From assembly GCA_905178155.1 (NCBI GenBank), contig CAJINV010000003.1:1607557-1671556 (forward strand): DNA of 64,000 nt, written 5' to 3'. This document shows positions 12,759-23,701 of the stretch, in pieces; position 1 is the first letter of the stretch; each line of letters opens with the position of its first letter. Made by a program: the position numbers and the translations under genes. This DNA is from Amoebophrya sp. A120. Its lineage: Eukaryota; Sar; Dinophyceae; Syndiniales; Amoebophryaceae. The notes beneath the pieces were generated by a model that saw nothing but the letters and a program-made list of their open reading frames with translations, did not search any database and had not been told where the DNA came from.

Positions 12759-13548
12759 CCAGACCGCTGCTCGGGGTGGGATAAGGTGGCGTGTTCGCTC
12801 CGAGTGTCGAAACTTCTCCGGCCGAAGATGCACTTGGAATTTCGTTTTACTTTGTCACTTCTAGAACACAGACTGACCAGACGGTTTTTTTCAAATTATA
12901 CTAATACCACTTATGATTCACATTCTCGATAATGTTAGTCAATCAAGGAAAAAACGGACGCACTTTTTTACTCCAGATATAGTGCTGGATGGATGAAGAT
13001 AAATTGAATATTATGCTAACAAAACTGCGGAGCTTTCCGGTGGGAGAGACCAAATCCCCCTCATTAAGATGATCATCGAAATTGTCGGCGGATGTTGAGA
13101 CATGAACTGCAAGCCCGTGCTGAGTACTATGAAAGACGTCCTCAGTATTTTTTGTTCTCTGTGGCCCCTCCTCTTCGAGGGTCGCCATCGATGTCGTTCG
13201 GCGTAACCACAAAAAAAGAGGAAGATCAAAGATGTCACTCGAGTCCGTCGTGGGGACCACCGGAGTGAAAAGGGGCATCGATATCTCGTGAGAACGCACT
13301 TCCTGCCATCGAAGGCAGCAAGGCGAAGTAAAAAGCCTGGGTCGTCCTCGTCGTGTGGGCCCGTTTATATTATTGTTTTCGTTTCTTTCTGGAGCCGAGC
13401 GGAACTGGCAAGTGTCACTGGAGGTGTAATTGCTAACAATTCTTCATTGCACAGACGTAGGCGTAGCTCTCACCCTCTAAACTTAGTATTCACGAGAACA
13501 CGCTGAGCGCAGTTTTTTGGGCTCTTTGTCTATAGGAAGCAAAAAATA
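12759..13548. other. Intergenic, nothing recognised
   Basis: No convincing coding sequence or repeat was found between the Kelch-BTB stop and the next start codon. Confidence 0.5.
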
Positions 13549-15142
13549 ATGGTGTTACCTTGCGCAGCATCAACACCAGGAAGGTCGCAACCAATGCAGC
13601 TGGTGTTGTTGGCATGCTTGGCGGTGTTTGTCCACCGCTCCGTGGCTCACGGCAATCTCCGGCACGGCAGTACCACCAGCGTGGCGCTGGAGGCGTCCGG
13701 CGAGAGCTCCTCCGAGGATGCAGCCAGGATGTCGAAGGAGAAGGAAGCGGAACTCGCCTTGGTGAAGACCCTTGTCGGCATCAGTGAGCCGCGAATGGCC
13801 CAAGGAATCAACTCCCCCTTCGGCGCTGTACTGCCCCCATTCGCGGGGGCCCTGGTTCACAATGCGTTGCAGCCGGCAATCAGTGATGCGGGTTACGTGA
13901 TGTGGGAGCGAGAATTACACCAGGAACTGGAAGGGATGGAAAAAAATAACCGCTTGTGGAACGCGCAAGCGATCGCGGATTGGCGGGAGGGTAAGGCGGT
14001 TGCCAGGCTTGTGCCGGACGTGGAATTTTACTGGGACTTTCCCGGTCATAGAGTGGAGTACTTGCACTCTTTGGTGACCTTGTTGCAAACAAAACTCGAC
14101 ATCCACCGCAAATCCGGACCACCCGCTTTCCTGGTGTACCTGCTCGGCGACAGCTCTCTCGACAACAAGCACTGGCTGTACCCCAACGATTGGAGTAAGC
14201 CGGACTTCTTTTTGAACAAGAACAAACTCGACTTGACAAACACCGCCTTTACCGCCCCCGCGTGCAACCGCTACGAGCAGGTGCTCAGCCAACCAGCGCG
14301 AAGCGTGCAGGATGTGTGTTACTGGCTGAACCGCCGGGCCGCGGACCATGGTGCGCAGCTTTTGGAAACCGAGCCGACATCCGTATTTTTGCACACGCCG
14401 CATCTCTACTTCGTCAACGCCGCGGTGGAGGCGTCCACCCTCGCCATGTGCCACAGCACTTTGCTGCCCCAGGACCAGGTTGTCGCGGACCGCGTGACGC
14501 CGGACGACGTTCTCGTCGTTTCTGTGGGTCACAACGACATGGCTTTTTACCGCACCCGCGACGTCGAGCACGTGCTGAAACACGGCACCACCGACGACAA
14601 GGTGGCACGGATGGCGGTCGAGCTTTTTCACGATGTGTACAAACGCAATTTAGAAGCCTATCTGAACAAGGTTTTGGACGGAAAGCGATGCAAGCTTCTC
14701 GTCGTTTGTATGTTGTACAACCTCGATGAGAACGACAACCAAGACGACGACTGGAGCCTTTTGAATGGCGTCGAACCGATGTACGCAAAAATCGGGTTCC
14801 GCAAAAATCCGGAGCTCAAGCGCCGTTTCAAGGTCGCGCTGCACGCCGTCTTTGAAGCCTTGATCTCGAAGGTGCAGGTGGCGAACGAGGACAAAGTGGT
14901 TCCGCTGGAGCTGTCGAGAGCGCTCGACGGAACGGATACAACCATGTACGAACTTATGAAAGCGAAATCTTGCGTCACAGTCACATCCGAGACGTTTTGC
15001 AAGGCGTTTGGCCTTACAAAACGCCTCTGGTGTGGCTGTGACGCAAGATTTCGCTTTCATAGAACTGCGGAACGAGCCCAGCGTCCTGGGCGGCAAGGCG
15101 ATGTCCAGCTTGATCTTTGATACCATCATGGAAAACTTGTAA
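13549..15142 (+). CDS. Secreted SGNH-hydrolase-like protein
   Basis: Two exons, 13549-14954 and 15067-15142, give 493 residues ending in TAA. The N-terminus holds a hydrophobic signal-like segment (MQLVLLACLAVFVHRSVAHG); the second ATG at 13591 starts exactly there and may be the true start. LVYLLGDSSLDNKHW (near 14130) fits block I of SGNH/GDSL hydrolases with the nucleophile serine, and VVSVGHNDMAF (near 14515) fits the GxND block. I did not identify the catalytic Asp-x-x-His block. It is therefore probably an esterase or acyl-hydrolase of the secretory pathway, substrate unknown. The 107-bp element between the exons shifts the frame if retained. A perfect GTAAGT spans the stop codon, so a further 3' exon is possible. 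Confidence 0.75.
14955..15061. mobile_element. Minimal 107-bp introner-like hairpin element
   Basis: The element starts TATGAAAGCGAAATCTTGCG and ends with its inverse, so most of its length is two arms and a short loop. It lies between GAACT direct repeats (14950-14954 and 15062-15066). Removal joins TACGAACT to GCGGAACGAG and gives YELRNEPSVLGGKAMSSLIF. Element plus one repeat is 112 bp, not a multiple of three. No GT-AG cut is possible. It lacks the GCATGACA motif seen in the larger elements. Confidence 0.88.
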
Positions 15143-16257
15143 GTGTCATCGTAGAAGAAATCGATGCGACTGGAAGATACCGCAGCACAAGTTTTAGGGT
15201 AGCTGTTGAATCAGTAGAAAGTTGTCTCCAAGATGAACAATGAATGTAGTACGCGGCCGTGGCTATAAGCAAGACGCACAACCCTGACTATGTAAATGTA
15301 TCCCGACAAGCTGCTCCAGCTTAAGCAATTTTTTAAAAGTGCGGAACTTGTGCTCGTTGCAAGGAAACTATGTTTGTGTATGATGGACGAGAAATGAAAA
15401 AAAGAACATCAAAACAGACCCACATCCTCTTCAATCACACCTGATACAGATGAAATCAACCTAGAATGTGAATGTGAATGTGTATTGTCAAAGATTGTGT
15501 GGCAGAAGCAGAATTTCATCCATCTATTGCAATTCACTTGGCAATAAAGGCAAAAGCAGAATCCGCGCTCAAAATCGGCAGTCAATCTGTCAGAGGGCGT
15601 GTATGCCGTAATTTTTCTTTTCGATCATGATCTGATGCAGTTCATGTCCATGTGACGATCTGGAAGCCCAGCTACACCTACAGTGCTCATCCGGTAACGG
15701 TGGCACCGGAGCAAATAAAGGATCTCGTTCTTGGTTGCCGCCCCCGCATCTGGGCCCAGGCTCTTTTCTCGTAAAAGATCATATTATCAAGTTTTTCGCT
15801 GTCGATGTTGTACGTATTTTTTTAATGATTTCTAATTCTATCGCGCAGATGAGTGAAAAAATATATAAGGAGGTGGCCCTGGTGTTGCGGGCCGAGAGCT
15901 TGATGGAAGAATGTAGCTAGGAGAATCATTCAAGTGATCCGGTGTGTATTGAGACACAACGGACTTTACTTATTGCTGCGCACCGTAGGTAGAGGACTAT
16001 TTCTACTTCTTCTTTGCTCCCGCTCGTGGCATGATCTGCTGTGCTCACGGTGCATTTCATTTATACACTTTTACTTTTTTGTTTTTTCCAATGTTAGAGA
16101 TAGTGATAGAGGCTTGCGCTCGACGTTTCACCTGTGTAGAAGCGACGTGGTGCTCTCATACCCCAAGAGCAGAGCTACAACAATCATGCTAGTAGTGCCG
16201 ACGGCGATGGCCCGGGTGAAGTAGACGTCCAGCTGAAGTAAGAAATTGACAGACAAC
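15143..16257. other. Intergenic, nothing recognised
   Basis: About 1.1 kb without a supportable gene. It includes T-rich stretches near 16070 upstream of the Kir-type gene; no promoter motif can be named. Confidence 0.5.
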
Positions 16258-19200
16258 ATGAAAAATTGCGAGGCGTCAGAACCTCCTCCAGCGGATCATG
16301 AGGCGATACGCTTTCACATTCCGCGCACGGATACTCTGGAAGAGGTTTTGCGAGGTGGTGGCACATCCAGTAGTCAACCGGCCGATCTTCATCAGGACAG
16401 GAACCGACGTGCGGAGGACATCACGGAACACAGCCAGAATTGCGGATCTAGTTCTCTCTTGTCAGACAGTCTTCCAGCGAGTATTGCGCAATATTCTTCG
16501 ACTGGTGCGAGGCGCGACGAAGCAATCCATCAGCATCATCCGTCAGACGGCAAGACGAGTGATGTTTGCAGCCAGCATGGGACAACTCACACAAGAGAAG
16601 CGGCCTGCACTGCTCCTCCCGGCAGCAACGACACGGTCAGCCCACCAGTGGACCGGAAAAACTATAACATTATACCAGCAGGTTGTTCTGGCATGAGCGC
16701 GTCAACAAGCGTAAACCACGACCGCGGAGAGATGCTGATGCGCGGCGCCGATTCATCAAATGGTCACCCTCACCACCGCTCCATCGCACCGTCGCTGACT
16801 GCTTCGCCAACTGCGAGTGCAAGCAGCAGCTGTTTTGGGCCGTCGAAAACGTCAGCTGGAGGTGGGTACCATGCTCAAGAACAGTTCCACCAAGTCCAAG
16901 GGCAACAAGGGATCCCGACCTCGTCAGCCAACACGACACATAACCTTCAACAGCGGAACACTCTGCAGGAGCGCACCACGCCGGCGATGTTGTCGCACCG
17001 AACAGGATCAAAAAGCAACCTGGTAGCTGCGTATAATGCACAACATGATGTTGTAGCGAATCTACATCAAGCGGTGAACAACAAGGCCGCGGGGGGTGTT
17101 TATGCACAACAAGCTACTTCGGCGGCCGCAAGGACGACTAGAGGTACTGTTGGGCCACCTCTGGGAGGAGCAGGTACTACACCTATGTCCTCCTCGTCGT
17201 CTGCCTCTGGTGGGTACGCTCAAGCGCACCATCACCAGCAACAGCACTACCACCGGGAGAATCAAATTCTTGATTTCGGCACGTGCTCCGCAGCCGCGTC
17301 GGTGTCTAGCCGTGCAGAACAACGGCCAAAAATCAAAAAGGTCCCGCAACTGGGCGCGGAATCAAGGATGCGGCTGCTGGGCCGACGGGAGAAGAACAAA
17401 AACTCTCCGAAAATGAGTACACAAATGACAAACCACACGACGTCGGCGCTGACTACAGCAGGAGCTGGTCTTCTGGGCGGGCCCAGCACGTCGTTCCACG
17501 GAGGTAGTAGCTCTTCCAGTGGTGCGGGAGCAGCTGGACCACCCTACCACGGTACGATGAAAATGAAACACAGCGAGTCGTCGCAACAGCTCGCACGAAC
17601 GCATTCTGTACGGTCGAACTGCACCAAAATAGCCAAAACCTTCAGTGCATCACCCAGCTCCAGCGTGACCACAAGCAGACGCGGCGGCGGAGGTGGAGGG
17701 CCCGCAAGCAGCGTGGGGGGCAACACCGTGACCTCCAACGTCGCCAATCAGCTAGGGCGTTCAACATCTTGCTCCTACACGAACGGTAAGTCCTCGTCGC
17801 TTTGGAACTTTCCAGCATTGCCCGGCGGGGGGCCATTATCTCACCCGAGAACCCCGAGCGAACAAATAACCTACGACCAACATCTGTTACAAACCGAGCA
17901 AGAATCACCGATGTCCAGCCTGAAGAACTACCAGCAGAAACTAACTACGTCCACCCAGCATATTAATTATCTCCAGGCAGGTACTCGCACCGCAACATCG
18001 AGCCGTGCGAGCAGCATAACTGCGCATCACCAGGCAAGAAACTACGGACAACATGGGCAACGAGGTTGCGCTGGAATTAAGGGCGGCGGCGCGATGTTGG
18101 TGGATCCAAGTGACGGTGATGCAGGGTCGTCAACCTATCGCGCCATGATTGAGGCCTCCGGGACGTCGCCCGACCTGTTAGTACAACGACCCCATCATCA
18201 TGACGAAAGCAGGCAGCGTCGCGATAATTATTACGTCGGCGACCACTCGGACGACGAACGCGGAACCGAGGAACGGCTCCTCGTGCGCGGCACGACGCAC
18301 CAGCACAACGCGGACGGATCGGGGCTATCTTCCGGCATGTTATCCGACAACCTGAGCACCTCGGAGGATGACCTTCCGCCCGCGATTCATCAGAAGCCAG
18401 CAAGGGGCGGGACCAGCACCACAACGTCGAAGCGCAAGAACGGCAGTAGAGTGTTGAAAACTAAACAGCAACTCTCTACCGCTCGCTCCACGTCGCTAGC
18501 TCGGACCTGGTCTTCTAGCAAGAATGCAGCTTCCACCTCTCACGCACAGTCTGCCACCACCTCGAAGAACCCGAGTGTAAGGGGTACCGAAAATGCGGGG
18601 GCAGAAGCTGCGGACGAAGGTCCTCGGAATGACGAATCTTCCGGGCACGTGGTCGCACCAGGTTGTTCGCGAGATTTCAAGTTCTTCGCTCGGAAACCAC
18701 GAGATTTGGGTGCTGCGCCAGATGGTGCACCCCGCCCCGGGGAACGGTATTACGGCGGTGCGATGGTGCACGGAGACGGCGGCCCAGTCGTTGCCGGCGA
18801 TTCGGCCCGGCAGAACAAGAACCGCCTGCATTCAGATTCAGGTTCATTTATTTGCGCTCCGGATGAGCATGCAATTATGAACAGGGACACCGAAACCAGC
18901 ACCAGCAGGCCGCCGGGCGGGCGAGACGGTGCGCGTAAAAATATGCCGACCACTTCTATCATGGAGCCTGATCTGCAAAATCCCTGCGAGAGCCACCTTT
19001 TCTACGGCATCAAAGAATCGGAGGAAGAAAACGAACAGGATGTTGAAGACGACCCATTACTGCATGGTGGCGAGGGACTCGGGGGAGAAATTCTTCGTGG
19101 AGCGGCTGTGCAACGGAAAAATCTTGACCGCCCAGAGCCGCATCTTAACGCAACAAGAGATCTTCAATTGCGCGACGACGAAGAGAACGACGACAGAAAC

Positions 19201-22200
19201 CTCTGCGACCTTGCAGAAGACGAAAACGAAACGGACGCGGAGGACGAAGACGTCAACGAGGAGTTCGAAGCTGGCGAGGAAGCGGCCAATTTTGCTGGCG
19301 AGGATGGTTGTAATGAGAATGGCAGCGAGGTTGAGGAGGCGACGGAGCACGAAGACGAGGAAGAGGATGACGAGTTCGAAATCCCCCCCGAGCACCTCAA
19401 TATTTGCCGCGCAAACCGCCCGCACGGCAGATTGCTCATTGACATGTTCCACACGCTGCTGGATCAACCGACGCCGCGCCTTTTATCACTCGTCTCTATC
19501 ATTTACATCGCGCACTACCTGCTCTTTGCATTCGTCTACGTGCTGCTGGATTTTCTCCCACGAACAGAGTTGCTCCTTTTACTCAGCGACGCTTGGTTCC
19601 ATGTCTCGGACACTTCTTCGCCGCACGACACTCCTAAGGTGAACTCAGCGGCCGGGGTAACTACAACAAGCGTGATAAGCAATAGCGCCACTGCTTCCAG
19701 CACGACAGGACTGACCACTGGTGGAATAGCTGCGGCTGCTCTTGCCCCCGCGGCCAGAGATGAATCTACTACCAGTGCCGCGTCAGGCTACTGTAATCTG
19801 GGTTTCCAGCCGGGCTGGAAGGCCTGGGTGGATGCCATGTACCTTTCCATCGAGACGTCCGCGACCATGGGGTTCGGCGCGAAGGACCCCTACTTCGGTC
19901 ACTGCATGGGGATGTGGGTTGTCTTGTCCCTGCAAATGCTGATCTCCATTCTGCTAGACTCCCTGATCATTGCCATGCTTTTTACCAGGCTCGCGCGCGG
20001 GAAGCAGCGGGCCGCGACGGTGCTGTTTTCGCGGAAGGCCTGCATCGTGCAGACCAAACGCGGGGAGCTGTACTTCCTCGTACAGATCGGCGAGCTCCGG
20101 GCGAGCCAGCTCCAAAACTGCACGGTGAAGGCCTTCATGGTGCGGCAAAACGAGTGCGGCGACATGATTACGGACTCGCTGCGCCTGCAGAACCCAGATG
20201 ACACCCTGCCCATGAATCTGTGGCTGGCCTTGCCAAACGTCATTGTGCATCGAATCGACGCGTGGAGCCCCTTTCTTCCCCCGCTCGATCGGGAAAGCTT
20301 GGACGGGGGTATTCACCAACAGAAAGCCAAGCCTGGAACTGCTGGATCCGAGGAAGCGGAGCAGGCGCTCGATAGAGATAGTGCGACGAGAGGACAAGAA
20401 CTTCTAGCGGCAGCTGGTGATCCTGAAGTTCTTGTTGGAAACAACGATGGAAATAATTCTATCAGAGACACGACTCGTTCGAACAAGCCGAGCGGCCCAC
20501 AACAGGACCACGCTATGGCGACAACGCGCCAAGGCATGACGCAGTCACAGTTTCACGACAGCAGCGGCAAGTGCGGAGGAGCGGTACTGCCAGAATGTGG
20601 TGCGCATAGCAGTGCCGACGGAGTTGGTGGCCAACACCGCAATGTTCCCGCTGCAACTAACGAAATTTCTGCGAGTTGCACAACGCATTCCACTGTCTCA
20701 CCGTCTTCGGACCGAATCGACCCAACGCAGCAGCCTGGACGAGAGCAGACGCAGAAGGACCACGACGGCGTGCATGATTTACGCTACAGTTCTTGTGCAG
20801 GTGGAGATGTTACCACTGGGTCTAACGGGCGCAACGACCAAACGACCCGTGACAGCAGGATGGTAGCTCCTGTGGTAGATCATGGGCGACATCATCAAAA
20901 GGGACACCAACAACGTGGCGCAACTGAGCTACAAAACTCGGATGATGAGAACGAAGGAGACGAAGAAGACGCGGAGGGGAGGGAGCCACTCTTGTACGGT
21001 GGCGGGGAGGGCGAAGAGGTTTTTTTTCGCCGCCGCTTACGATTACAGAAGTTGCACGACCGCGGCCAGCTCGTGGATGCCGATACCATGGAAGAGTGGC
21101 GGAAACGAAAGAAGAAGGAGCTTCGCAAAAAGAACACCTTAGGCCGTGAAGCCTCGTTTTCCCGGCTCGCGAATGCGCTGCAGCAACCTCTGCTTGCGAA
21201 TTGTTCATCGTCATCTTCCCCTGCCGGTGATAGTTGCTCACTTTCGGCACCATTGCTGCAACAACCTGCAGTTGAGGTAGAGAGGGGTCGACGTGCAGAT
21301 GGAGCGACGGTGTTGCCAAACGATAATGAAAATTCGGCGGACCTCCGTTTGGACTTGGAGAGTACAACGGGAACAAATAGATTGACAGCGAGAGCAGGAG
21401 CAACCTCCGACGCAATTGAGAATGGAACTGGAAACACAAACAGCGCTTACAACTCTTCTCATGGCTACACACCACCAAACGCGGTCTTAAATTCTTTCCC
21501 TGCAGCTCCACCCCACGTAGAAGTGCTGCCCTCACCCCCGGCGACCGCCACACTCGCCCAAACCGCGGCCCAGCCGCTGAGCTCCTGCTCCATTCCGGAG
21601 CTTGGTGTTCTTCCTAGTGGTAATGTAGCAGCGCACCATCCGCAGCAGCCCGCCTCCGGTGTGGTCGTACCCATGACGACCACGCTGCCGGGTCTAAACA
21701 GCACCAGCGTCATTCCGGACCCCGCTGCGGGGCCTGCTTTGGAGAAACCTTTGACCCGACGGGCGGCGCTTTTGTACGACCACCCCTTTCTTGTGGCAAA
21801 GGCCGAGCGCCACGGGTGGTCGTGTCGGCTGCCCTGGGCCGGGAGTTTGCGTGAGCGGGTGCAAGATGCGGAGAACGGCACCCGGACGGGCTTTGTGTGC
21901 ACCGCCTGCGGACGCGGCTTTCACTCCCGCGACGGCTTGATGCGGCATTGCCTCTACAAAGTGGAAATTGCTCGTCCAGTTGAGAAGCACTCGACGAGGA
22001 TGAAGCCAGGAGCAGGAGAACAAATAACCAGTACGACCCTTGCTGGTCACGGAGCTCCACTGCAGCCGCCGCTCGAAGATCACCACGCGTCGCGACAGGC
22101 GCATTTCAAGGCGGTCAAGCGAAAGTGCATCGTGCAGTCGTGCGAAGACGAGGCCCACCGGTCGCTCCTGGGCGAGCTCCTCCAGCACCAACAGAACAAG

Positions 22201-22830
22201 ATGCGAGGAAGTCCGTTGGTGGTACTCCCGAGCAATCAAATCGTAGCTTGTAGTTCCACGGCAACATCGATTGATATGACTGCGGCAAAGCGCGAGGCGC
22301 GGTCGACGACGGCCTTCGTTGGAAGCACCGGTTTTGAATGTGCAGCTACGCAGATGTCGCAAACAACAACTGGGACAAGAACTACAAGCGTGGGCAAGCC
22401 AGATCAACATCTTCAGGGCGGGTCTTTTGTCGCCCAGTCACAACAACTGACGAATCGTTCTCGCCAGCCACAACTGACGAATTTGGCTAGCACCGCTCCT
22501 CGCGGTAAGAACGACCAAAGTTCAGAAAAGAAACCCATGATGAAGAAACCGCCGCTGAGAAAGATTTTGGAGCACTACTTGCAGACGAAGTGGGTGGAAG
22601 TCTTAGTGGTGCTCGACGGGAACGAACCGACCACGGGGCATGCGGTGGAAGCGCGCCAAAGCTACCGTCAGCAGGACATCGTCTGGGATCAGGTTTTTTC
22701 CCCCTGCGTCACCACCACCTTCGACGACGCAACCGGAACGCGCTCGGCGCTGCTGGATTTCAAGAAGTTTCACAAGCTTCGCCCCTTCGATGGGCGAGTG
22801 GAGGATTTGAAATTGCAGAGTTACCTCTGA
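16258..22830 (+). CDS. Giant inward-rectifier (Kir-type) potassium channel with split cytoplasmic domain
   Basis: One uninterrupted exon of 2,190 codons; I chose the ATG at 16258 because the frame upstream has none. Residues 1 to about 1040 are Ser/Thr/Gln/His-rich and then acidic. The channel follows: TM1 (about 1070-1100, LLSLVSIIYIAHYLLFAFVY), a pore loop with the filter TMGFG in IETSATMGFGAKDPYFG (about 1200), and TM2 (VVLSLQMLISILLDSLIIAM). The Kir cytoplasmic fold begins RAATVLFSRKACIVQTKRGE and runs to VIVHRIDAWSPF (about 1340). About 770 low-complexity residues then intervene, including a degenerate zinc-finger-like CTACGRGFHSRDGLMRH (about 1880). The Kir fold resumes near 2110 with VEVLVVLDGNEPTTGHAVEA and QQDIVWDQVFSP, the strand set that normally ends Kir channels. 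The role as a plasma- or endomembrane K+ channel is inferred from the family. Confidence 0.87.
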   Translation: MKNCEASEPPPADHEAIRFHIPRTDTLEEVLRGGGTSSSQPADLHQDRNRRAEDITEHSQNCGSSSLLSDSLPASIAQYSSTGARRDEAIHQHHPSDGKTSDVCSQHGTTHTREAACTAPPGSNDTVSPPVDRKNYNIIPAGCSGMSASTSVNHDRGEMLMRGADSSNGHPHHRSIAPSLTASPTASASSSCFGPSKTSAGGGYHAQEQFHQVQGQQGIPTSSANTTHNLQQRNTLQERTTPAMLSHRTGSKSNLVAAYNAQHDVVANLHQAVNNKAAGGVYAQQATSAAARTTRGTVGPPLGGAGTTPMSSSSSASGGYAQAHHHQQQHYHRENQILDFGTCSAAASVSSRAEQRPKIKKVPQLGAESRMRLLGRREKNKNSPKMSTQMTNHTTSALTTAGAGLLGGPSTSFHGGSSSSSGAGAAGPPYHGTMKMKHSESSQQLARTHSVRSNCTKIAKTFSASPSSSVTTSRRGGGGGGPASSVGGNTVTSNVANQLGRSTSCSYTNGKSSSLWNFPALPGGGPLSHPRTPSEQITYDQHLLQTEQESPMSSLKNYQQKLTTSTQHINYLQAGTRTATSSRASSITAHHQARNYGQHGQRGCAGIKGGGAMLVDPSDGDAGSSTYRAMIEASGTSPDLLVQRPHHHDESRQRRDNYYVGDHSDDERGTEERLLVRGTTHQHNADGSGLSSGMLSDNLSTSEDDLPPAIHQKPARGGTSTTTSKRKNGSRVLKTKQQLSTARSTSLARTWSSSKNAASTSHAQSATTSKNPSVRGTENAGAEAADEGPRNDESSGHVVAPGCSRDFKFFARKPRDLGAAPDGAPRPGERYYGGAMVHGDGGPVVAGDSARQNKNRLHSDSGSFICAPDEHAIMNRDTETSTSRPPGGRDGARKNMPTTSIMEPDLQNPCESHLFYGIKESEEENEQDVEDDPLLHGGEGLGGEILRGAAVQRKNLDRPEPHLNATRDLQLRDDEENDDRNLCDLAEDENETDAEDEDVNEEFEAGEEAANFAGEDGCNENGSEVEEATEHEDEEEDDEFEIPPEHLNICRANRPHGRLLIDMFHTLLDQPTPRLLSLVSIIYIAHYLLFAFVYVLLDFLPRTELLLLLSDAWFHVSDTSSPHDTPKVNSAAGVTTTSVISNSATASSTTGLTTGGIAAAALAPAARDESTTSAASGYCNLGFQPGWKAWVDAMYLSIETSATMGFGAKDPYFGHCMGMWVVLSLQMLISILLDSLIIAMLFTRLARGKQRAATVLFSRKACIVQTKRGELYFLVQIGELRASQLQNCTVKAFMVRQNECGDMITDSLRLQNPDDTLPMNLWLALPNVIVHRIDAWSPFLPPLDRESLDGGIHQQKAKPGTAGSEEAEQALDRDSATRGQELLAAAGDPEVLVGNNDGNNSIRDTTRSNKPSGPQQDHAMATTRQGMTQSQFHDSSGKCGGAVLPECGAHSSADGVGGQHRNVPAATNEISASCTTHSTVSPSSDRIDPTQQPGREQTQKDHDGVHDLRYSSCAGGDVTTGSNGRNDQTTRDSRMVAPVVDHGRHHQKGHQQRGATELQNSDDENEGDEEDAEGREPLLYGGGEGEEVFFRRRLRLQKLHDRGQLVDADTMEEWRKRKKKELRKKNTLGREASFSRLANALQQPLLANCSSSSSPAGDSCSLSAPLLQQPAVEVERGRRADGATVLPNDNENSADLRLDLESTTGTNRLTARAGATSDAIENGTGNTNSAYNSSHGYTPPNAVLNSFPAAPPHVEVLPSPPATATLAQTAAQPLSSCSIPELGVLPSGNVAAHHPQQPASGVVVPMTTTLPGLNSTSVIPDPAAGPALEKPLTRRAALLYDHPFLVAKAERHGWSCRLPWAGSLRERVQDAENGTRTGFVCTACGRGFHSRDGLMRHCLYKVEIARPVEKHSTRMKPGAGEQITSTTLAGHGAPLQPPLEDHHASRQAHFKAVKRKCIVQSCEDEAHRSLLGELLQHQQNKMRGSPLVVLPSNQIVACSSTATSIDMTAAKREARSTTAFVGSTGFECAATQMSQTTTGTRTTSVGKPDQHLQGGSFVAQSQQLTNRSRQPQLTNLASTAPRGKNDQSSEKKPMMKKPPLRKILEHYLQTKWVEVLVVLDGNEPTTGHAVEARQSYRQQDIVWDQVFSPCVTTTFDDATGTRSALLDFKKFHKLRPFDGRVEDLKLQSYL

Positions 22831-23701
22831 CGCAGCAAAATGATCGGGCATACGTACTCTGCAAAGCCGGGTGCTGTGTCTTCGTTGTTGGGGTGACAAA
22901 GAGCCAAATCGATGTGCTGTAGTATACTGGACTTCAGCGAATCTGGTCTACATGCTAGCGCTGACAAACACAAACGACTTTCGACAGCATAGCCAAATGC
23001 GTGTCACTTTTTGCTTTGAGTTTCCGAGGATCTTGAAAAGGCTCGACCTGTTACATACTTACAGTCACACTTCTCAGGTAATAAAACCCTTTTGTTCTTG
23101 TTTTGCTTTTCTTTTTTCTCGTCATCAAAAGTGGTAAACTACCTAGAAGTGCGGTCGCTATCGTGTTTATCGCGTTGCTTAGTTGCTGTACTGCTACTAG
23201 CAAGGTCGCCGAGATCTGAAAGAGGGAAGAGCGACGAGCGCGAGCGTTTGTGTTCGTTGTCGTACTAAAGTATAACCTCTCAGGCGCGGCAATCGTGGTG
23301 GTGGCGCACCGGAACTACACTTGATGCGTTTGCACGGTCGCGAGGTGGATATGCATTACGCACACGTCGAGAGGGTGACCGTGTCGCAAAACTAGCGAAA
23401 TAAGTGCTTCTCAAAGTAGTGCCTTTTACTTGCTTTTAATAATCGTGGCCCACTCATTCTCAGCGGGAACGTCGCTTGTCGCCTCGTCCGTTCTCACCTG
23501 CATTCAAGATGTCCGCAAACTTCACTGTCCTCATAGAAGAGACGTTGGACTTGAAAATGAAGAAAGACAAAGAGGAACTTGAAATGCATAAATGAATAAA
23601 GATTTTTTCCAGAGAAGAAGAACAAGAAGATGAGCGCGGAGTTGTAGCTCTATGGACCACGACCTGTTCGTGCAGAACGAGGTTGGACCAAGAGAAGCAA
23701 A
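22831..23701. other. Intergenic, nothing recognised
   Basis: No convincing gene; only short accidental frames lie between the Kir-type stop and the next start. Confidence 0.5.

Noticed and set aside
20822-22410. Minus-strand frames of about 240 codons over the Kir-type gene
   Set aside because: Shadows of the low-complexity insert; the plus frame is continuous with Kir motifs on both sides.
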